A DNA stretch of 64,000 nucleotides from Diplosphaera chodatii. Taxonomy: Eukaryota; Chlorophyta; Trebouxiophyceae; Prasiolales; Stichococcaceae. Positions 58,779 through 64,000 of the stretch are shown here, one piece after another (the stretch's first letter is position 1; each line of letters starts with the position of its first letter). The stretch spans positions 2,418,001 through 2,482,000 of the forward strand of contig JAALGY010000038.1 of NCBI GenBank assembly GCA_032358165.1, read 5' to 3'. The notes beneath the pieces were generated by a model, which saw only the letters and a program-made list of their open reading frames with translations, did no database searches and was not told where the DNA came from. The translations under genes were made by a program, and so were the position numbers.

Positions 58779-61407
58779 ATGCCTCCGCGGCGTGCACACC
58801 GCCTTCATGCAAGTGCCTGGCGCCGAGGCTGCCAGGTGGGTGACCGCGAGCTCCGCTGATCGTTGCCACCAGGCAATGGCGCAGTCTTCAGACCAACATA
58901 CCCTGCCTAATTGGCGTCCCCTCCTCAGCACCATTGCAGCTCCGCGGCCTCATGTGGCGCCTGCTGTGCAGGCCATCCATGCGGCGGCCAGCAGCGGCGT
59001 CCCGGGCGACCGCCCGCCAGGCCCCTGGCGCCGACAACCCCACCCAGCAGCAGAAGGTGTGCGCCTCTATCCGTCTATAAAACCTGCCTTGACGCTATGC
59101 AAGACTCTGCCCTCGAAGGTGCTTGTAAAGGCAGGAGCCCCATCGGAAGCCGATGTCCCACATCATCACCATCAGTAATCTCCATGTTTTCTGCCTTGCT
59201 GCAGGGCCCAAAGGCTCCGCCGCCCGCCGAGGCGCGCGCCACGGCTGTCGCCTCAATGCCGGCAGAGGTATTTCGCATTGTGGGCGTCAGCTTCGACGGC
59301 CGCCAGGATCTGCTGAACGCCATCAGCAAGGGTGTGCACTGCATACATACCCTGCAGTCGCAGCGACTGGAGCTGACCTGCGCCACACATCAATCTATCT
59401 CAAGCATCACCTCTTGAGTGCAGCCGCTCAGAGCCGATGACTGCCAAGCTGAACCTGGCTCACGACAACGCCACCTGACTGTCCTGAGAACCGCTGTACT
59501 GCTGCCGAGAGACTGTTCAACGGAGCATAGACACCAAAGTCCCGTCCCCTCCTGCAGGGCATGCGGTGATGTGGTGCGGGAGCCTCAACAAGCGGCGCAC
59601 ATTGGTATCGACACTCATCCATCCTCCGTGCTGCAGGGCATGCGGTGATGATGGTGCGGGAGCCACACAACCCGCACGACGCCGACGCCGTCGCGGTGCA
59701 GTCGCTGCATGGGCACGGGCTCGGCTACATCCCGCGGGGCGAGACCTTCCGGCTGCCACAGCCTATCACCTTCGGTCGCGTGCAGTCCATCGGATCGGAG
59801 GCCAACACCGGCAACCTTGGCCTCACGGTGAGGATGTCACAACACGTTGTCTGCCAGCTTCTGCAAGGTGACAGGGTTTAGCAGGCGGTGATTAGAAGGC
59901 CGGCGTGCGTAGCCACGTGGGCACACCACATTCGCTCGGGGGTCAGAGGCTTGTGGCTGGCGGGCACATCTCGGGCCAGCCCACGAGGTGTCCTGTCCCG
60001 CTGCTGCATCTTGCTCCTGGCAGGAGACTTCAGGGCAGGACACGGTTGAGGCCCTGTCACAGGCTGATATCGGGCATGGCATAGCGGGCAGATATGGCTT
60101 CAAGTGCATGTTCATCCCTGCCAACAGCTGGCAGGCCTTGCCACTGGCGCTTATAAGCAGTGTCATACCATGTCTGCAAGAGGGGTCTGCCGGCAAGAGG
60201 ACACATGCACAGTTGCAACCCTCAGAGCATCCAACACATGATTGTTCGTTGCAGGTCAGCGTGCAGCCGCTTCTGCCGGCGCTCACAGTGGATGCCCTTC
60301 CAGAGTCCCTCCTGCCGCACACGGCGCTGTCGTCGGTGCTGCCCGACGGCGACTGGGACACGCTGCGCAAGGCCGCCTACCGGCGAGCAGGCTACAAGTG
60401 CGTGCATCCATGCGGGCCCCCTGTGGCTGCGCTTCAGCGGCAGCGCTCAGCAGCATGTCAGGGCCAGCAACAGCCACATATGTCATCGGCAAACTCTACT
60501 CAACTGGCTGCCGGCCAAGGTGGCTGTGTTCCCTTGCCATTTCAACTTGATGAGGGTCTGCGCGCACTTGACTTCAGCATGGCATGATGCAGGTGCGAGA
60601 TCACCGGCGGCGCGGGCGCTGAGTACCCCGTGGTCGGCGCCGGGGTGTGGCACGCGGACGATGCAAGCAAGGTACTGTCACAACTCCCTACATCCGTGAC
60701 TGCTTGCATTGCAGCTGTGTTTAAACGATGAGCATGGCGGGCTTCCGGCATCATCCTGCACCCCGGCCACAGGATGATGCCTCGACAGTCCTCTGCTCAT
60801 CGGCCTGGCTGCAGCTCCTTGGGCCCCGCCCAGCAGCAAAGCCCGTCACACCCAGAAGCCGGCAGTGCTCAAGCCCCTGCCATCGCCTCCGTGGCTCGCC
60901 CCGTATCCTGACCTGGACGTGATCGGGCCGCGTGACCTGTAGACTGTGCGGCTGCTGGGCGTGGCGGCGCTGGCGCCAGAGGTCAACGCCGCCAAGAACC
61001 TGGCGCGGCTGCAGCCCGGCTCCGACGCGTTCCAGGCGGCGCTGGCCACCCTGCAGCAGATCAACGGGTGCGCTCGGGCGCGACACGTCAGCACCGCACA
61101 GGACAGCATGGTCGCTGGGTTTGCAGACGTGGCACTCTGCACTCCCTGGGGACACAGCTTGTACAAGATCAGCACATGCTCTCCAACAAAACAACGTGGT
61201 GTGCTTGCTTGCGTTGATGCTGAGCCTTCATAACGGTGATGTCGTGGTGGTGCTTCCAGGTGGACGGCTGAGGAGGCAGAGACCTACCTGCGGCACCTGG
61301 ATGCGCAGCGGGCGGTGCGCTCCGGGGCGGGCTGGTCGCTGGACGCAGGCTGGCTGGAGGGGCAGGGTGTGGCGGTGCCGCCGGCGCTCGCAGCCCTCAG
61401 CCGCTGA
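58779..61407 (+). CDS. HIRAN domain fused to degenerate HNH-like domain (328 aa)
   Basis: Eight exons fit with phase kept at every junction: 58779-58835, 58940-59056, 59205-59331, 59637-59827, 60255-60397, 60593-60671, 60943-61067 and 61260-61407, giving 328 residues. The N-terminus is Arg-rich and free of acidic residues (MPPRRAHRLHASAWRRGCQ, then LRGLMWRLLCRPSMRRPAAA), like a mitochondrial or plastid transit peptide. Residues about 80-165 are a HIRAN domain: FRIVGVSFDGRQDLLNAIS, MMVREPHNPHDADAVAVQSL and GLGYIPRGE. Residues about 190-328 resemble a bacterial HNH-family domain: WDTLRKAAYRRAGYKCEITG, VVGAGVWHADD, VRLLGVAALAPEVNAAKNLA, LQQINGWTAEEAETY and RSGAGWSLDAGWL. The expected Cys pair, the His of the HEVW-type motif, and the CPxCH..KH residues are replaced except the first Cys. 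HIRAN domains bind 3' ssDNA ends in HLTF. The job here is unknown; a DNA-binding, non-cutting role is inferred. Confidence 0.75.
59553..59670 (+). repeat. Duplicated splice-acceptor/exon-start segment
   Basis: A segment of about 37 bp starting TGCAGGGCATGCGGTGATG occurs at about 59556-59593 and again at 59632-59671, both with a GGTGCGGGAGCC core. The second copy is the true start of the HIRAN exon at 59637. The first lacks one ATG triplet and runs into unrelated sequence, so it is a decoy acceptor 77 bp upstream. Confidence 0.7.
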
Positions 61408-61894
61408 GGGCTACAACCCCCTTCAAACAGCTCAAGCAGCTTTCGACCGGCTCAAGCAACAGCACCAGGCTGGGCTGTTGAGCCGTGGAGAGCAACACGC
61501 CAGAGTGCCATGGGTCCGAGTCAAGCTGTAGGCCCTGTAACTCATCAGGGACTAGCTGAATGTGCAGCCTGAAAGTGGAACATCAGCTGAAAAGCAGTCA
61601 CTTCCTGGACGTTCTGTTCAGAAGTAGGTCGGTGGACCGTGTATATTACGATTTGGTTTTAAGCGAACATCTGGCACAACCTTACACCAGAATGATATGG
61701 ACACCGGCATGTGGCTGACGAATCACATCAGGCACGCTGCTGGTCAGTGCTGCATTCCTCACTGCTGCTTTCGAACATGTTCGATGTCAAAATGTGCAAC
61801 ACGTGTGGCCGTTTGAAGACGGCTTGTCTTGCAAACAGGGTCGTGTGTCAAGTACATATCGCTGCCGATTGCTTCAGTCGTGCCGCTGCGGTCA
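61408..61894. other. Tail-to-tail intergenic region
   Basis: Half a kilobase between converging stop codons. Lower GC than the coding parts; no gene was recognised. Confidence 0.4.
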
Positions 61895-64000
61895 TCACTG
61901 CTTTCCACTTGAGAATTGATCGGTTGACAGGTGCTCCTTGTCCTGACCCCGCATCTTGTGGTAGCTGTCATATGAGAACTTTGCCACGATCGGATGGTAG
62001 CGATCACCAACGGTAAACTCGGACACCTGCAGCGGATGTAGCACCCTGCTGTGTTAAGACATTGCTAGCAGCATTGCCGTGTGACAGGCTTCGTGCTGTG
62101 CTCTAGGATGTGGCCGGCAATCGTTCAATGTGCGGCAACAAAACAGGACGCAGCCGTCCGGTGGCCGCACCTCGTCAAGAGTGGCAAGATCCTCCTTCGT
62201 GAGCTTGACCTGCACATGCACCGGCTCCCTGAGCGACGGCCGCCACTTACACCGCACAAATGAGAGCCATGCCGCCGCAGTGTGCTGGTGACTCCGTCGC
62301 TCGGCCAGCAGTCTGCATGCGACGACGCACCTGGAAGGCCGCAACATTCTCCTCAAGGTACTTGACGCGCCGTGTGCCCCTGCAAACATGCGGAGCAGCA
62401 TCGGCAACAGGCTGCCGGCAAAGTGGCACAGCCACAGGAAGATAAACGTTATATGCAAGGGGAAACCATGGACGACAAAAGGGCTTTGCAGCGTAGCATG
62501 CTGGCACTCTAGAGGCAGACGGTGGGACGCACGGGATGGGCACCACATCATCTCCCTGCAAGCCATCACCACGGAGCTTGTCAGACAGCTGTGTCACTCA
62601 CCGCACTCTTTTTCAAGTCTGCAGTACATTACGAGACATTTATGACTAAGCAGCAGCCATGCGCGGCAATGAAGCACATGCACATGTCACCTGCGCATGC
62701 AGCCAGGCGAGTGCGACCTGCCCTGGGGTGCAGTCGTGCCGCGCCGCCACCGCCTTGACCTTCTCCACAATCTCCAGGTTCTGCAGCAACCGTATTGTAA
62801 GGTCGTGACCAATGGCACAGCACCACCACTGCTTGCAGCCTAGTGCATCTGGCGTGCTGACGGCCAAGCAACCATCATGTGCATGCCCTGTCAGGTGTGG
62901 TTGCCAGGTTCTGGTTAAGCGTGGTGACATTGACGTGCTACTTGAACATTGCAGAGTGCGCCTCACCTTCGGGAAGTTCTCCTCGGAAAACCGTGGCATC
63001 CTGCGAGCATAAGCAGAGGAGGTGGTTCACAGTATGTGTCACAATGTCAAGCTGCATGTCAGTAGGGTTTGCATCAGCTTGCAAAGTATGCCGGCAGCAG
63101 TGTGCATACCTCCTGCGGCCATCATTCTCTGCAGCAAGCAAAAATTCAGCCAGTCAGCCGCACTCACTGTGCCACATGACAGGCTGCACTCTGCACCATG
63201 CTACACCTGAAGCACCACATCTGCGAAGCTGCTGTGAGGATGCAGGCCTGCTCTGGCGTGTGCTGACCCTGCACATTGCACCTGCCAGGTCGTCCCGTGA
63301 CTTGATCTGCCCAGTGAGGAAGCCGCGCCCCAGCGGCGAGTAGGCGACGATGCCGATGCCCAGCTCCCGGCACGTTGGGATCACATCCTTCTGTTCAGCA
63401 CGGCAGGCAACGGTCATCAGCTTGCCGAGCAGTTTGCTACTTTGTGGTACACAGGACCTTCTCGTGATCAGAGGACATCCTACAAGTGTCGATACCTCAA
63501 TGTCTCCAATGCCAAAAGCGGAGTCACCTCTGCGTCGCGGGTCCAGAGGCTCCACTCCAGCTGCACGGCGGTGATGGGGTGCACGGCGTGCGCCTTGCGC
63601 AGGTCCTCCGCCGACACCTCGCTCAGCCCCAGGTACCGCACCTTGCCCTGCTTGACCAGCTCCTGCGTGGCCACACTCGAATTTTGACATCTGACATGTC
63701 ATTTGGGCAGGCGGCCACAGCGCAGCATGCAGGACGCGAGTGCATGCCTGCGAGGTGCAGCCCAGGGAAGGGGCGGCTGTACAGCAGGGCTCATGCCAGC
63801 AGCACCAGCATTGCATCTGCTGCCAGCACAACCCAGCAGCACTGCAGTGTAGTGGTAAATGGAGTGGTTTCACACCGCCATGGCGGCGACGGTGTCGGTG
63901 ATGGGCGTGTGGGCGTCCACCCTGTGCTGGTAATACAGGTCGATGACGTCGATGCCCAGCCGCTCCAGTGAGCCCGCGCACGACTCCCTGCGTGTGAAGG
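61895..64000 (-). CDS. Aldo-keto reductase, 5' end outside window
   Basis: Read from the right edge leftward: [20 protein letters not shown] then [12 protein letters not shown] (about 63975-63875), [20 protein letters not shown] with [20 protein letters not shown] (about 63665-63535), [20 protein letters not shown] (about 63370-63310), [13 protein letters not shown] (about 63000-62965), [20 protein letters not shown] then [10 protein letters not shown] (about 62785-62690), [16 protein letters not shown] (about 62375-62325), [14 protein letters not shown] (about 62210-62170), and a last exon with [18 protein letters not shown], stop at 61895. The order matches plant and fungal aldo-keto reductases (AKR13-like). 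The family reduces aldehydes and ketones with NADPH; the substrate is not predictable. The N-terminal part with the catalytic Asp and Tyr lies beyond the window. The C-terminal tail (about 25 residues after GDRY) is longer than typical. Confidence 0.88.

Noticed and set aside
1..64000. tRNA, rRNA, transposon or CRISPR loci
   Set aside because: No cloverleaf-like segment, rRNA motif, transposase or reverse-transcriptase motif, terminal repeat or spaced repeat array was seen on either strand.

Overview
The window is nuclear DNA of a green alga, probably a trebouxiophyte or another chlorophyte. It is GC-rich by eye. Its genes are split by many introns of roughly 100-300 bp, with GTGAG/GTGCG/GTAAG-type donors and acceptors that are very often CTGCAG or TTGCAG. 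Intergenic gaps are short and genes alternate between strands. The proteins are eukaryotic (SEC31, calmodulin, NOL12, PARP, GnT-IV-like transferase). There is no sign of operons, ribosome binding sites, tRNA or rRNA genes, or CRISPR. Because the genes are spliced, CDS entries give the span from first to last recognised coding base; the exons I could follow are in the evidence text.

Layout: (1) 1-8443, plus: 3' part of a very large gene with an XPG/FEN1-like nuclease core, a long unrecognised body, a tandemly duplicated exon and a basic tail. (2) 9551-13648, minus: PARP-type ADP-ribosyltransferase with an N-terminal SUMO-interacting motif and a C-terminal coiled coil. (3) 15116-18430, plus: YqaJ/lambda-exonuclease-like nuclease with a long disordered N-terminal half. 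(4) 19343-22401, minus: unrecognised membrane protein. (5) 23222-25586, minus: F-box/leucine-rich-repeat protein. (6) 26482-27304, plus: small secreted Cys-rich protein. (7) 27805-37306, minus: COPII coat protein SEC31, complete. (8) 37730-39374, plus: calmodulin, seven coding exons, head-to-head with SEC31. (9) 39923-43683, minus: GnT-IV (GT54)-like Golgi glycosyltransferase. (10) 44779-49282, plus: membrane protein with a spermidine-synthase/METTL13-like domain. (11) 49753-51879, minus: LMW-PTP-like protein without the catalytic Cys. (12) 53940-55474, plus: second secreted Cys-rich protein. (13) 55882-57839, minus: NOL12/Rrp17-like nucleolar protein. (14) 58779-61407, plus: HIRAN domain fused to a degenerate HNH-like domain. 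(15) 61895-64000, minus: 3' part of an aldo-keto reductase.

Functionally the genes are a mix. Secretory-pathway genes (SEC31, the GnT-IV-like enzyme, two secreted Cys-rich proteins, a membrane protein) sit beside four genes that look tied to nucleic-acid processing or damage response (XPG-like, PARP, YqaJ, HIRAN-HNH). No metabolic cluster is implied. The most unusual items are the HIRAN-HNH fusion, whose eight-exon model is phase-consistent throughout while nearly all metal and catalytic residues of the HNH half are replaced; the XPG-like core leading into a long unknown protein; the Cys-to-Asp LMW-PTP-like protein; and several recent tandem duplications of exon pieces.
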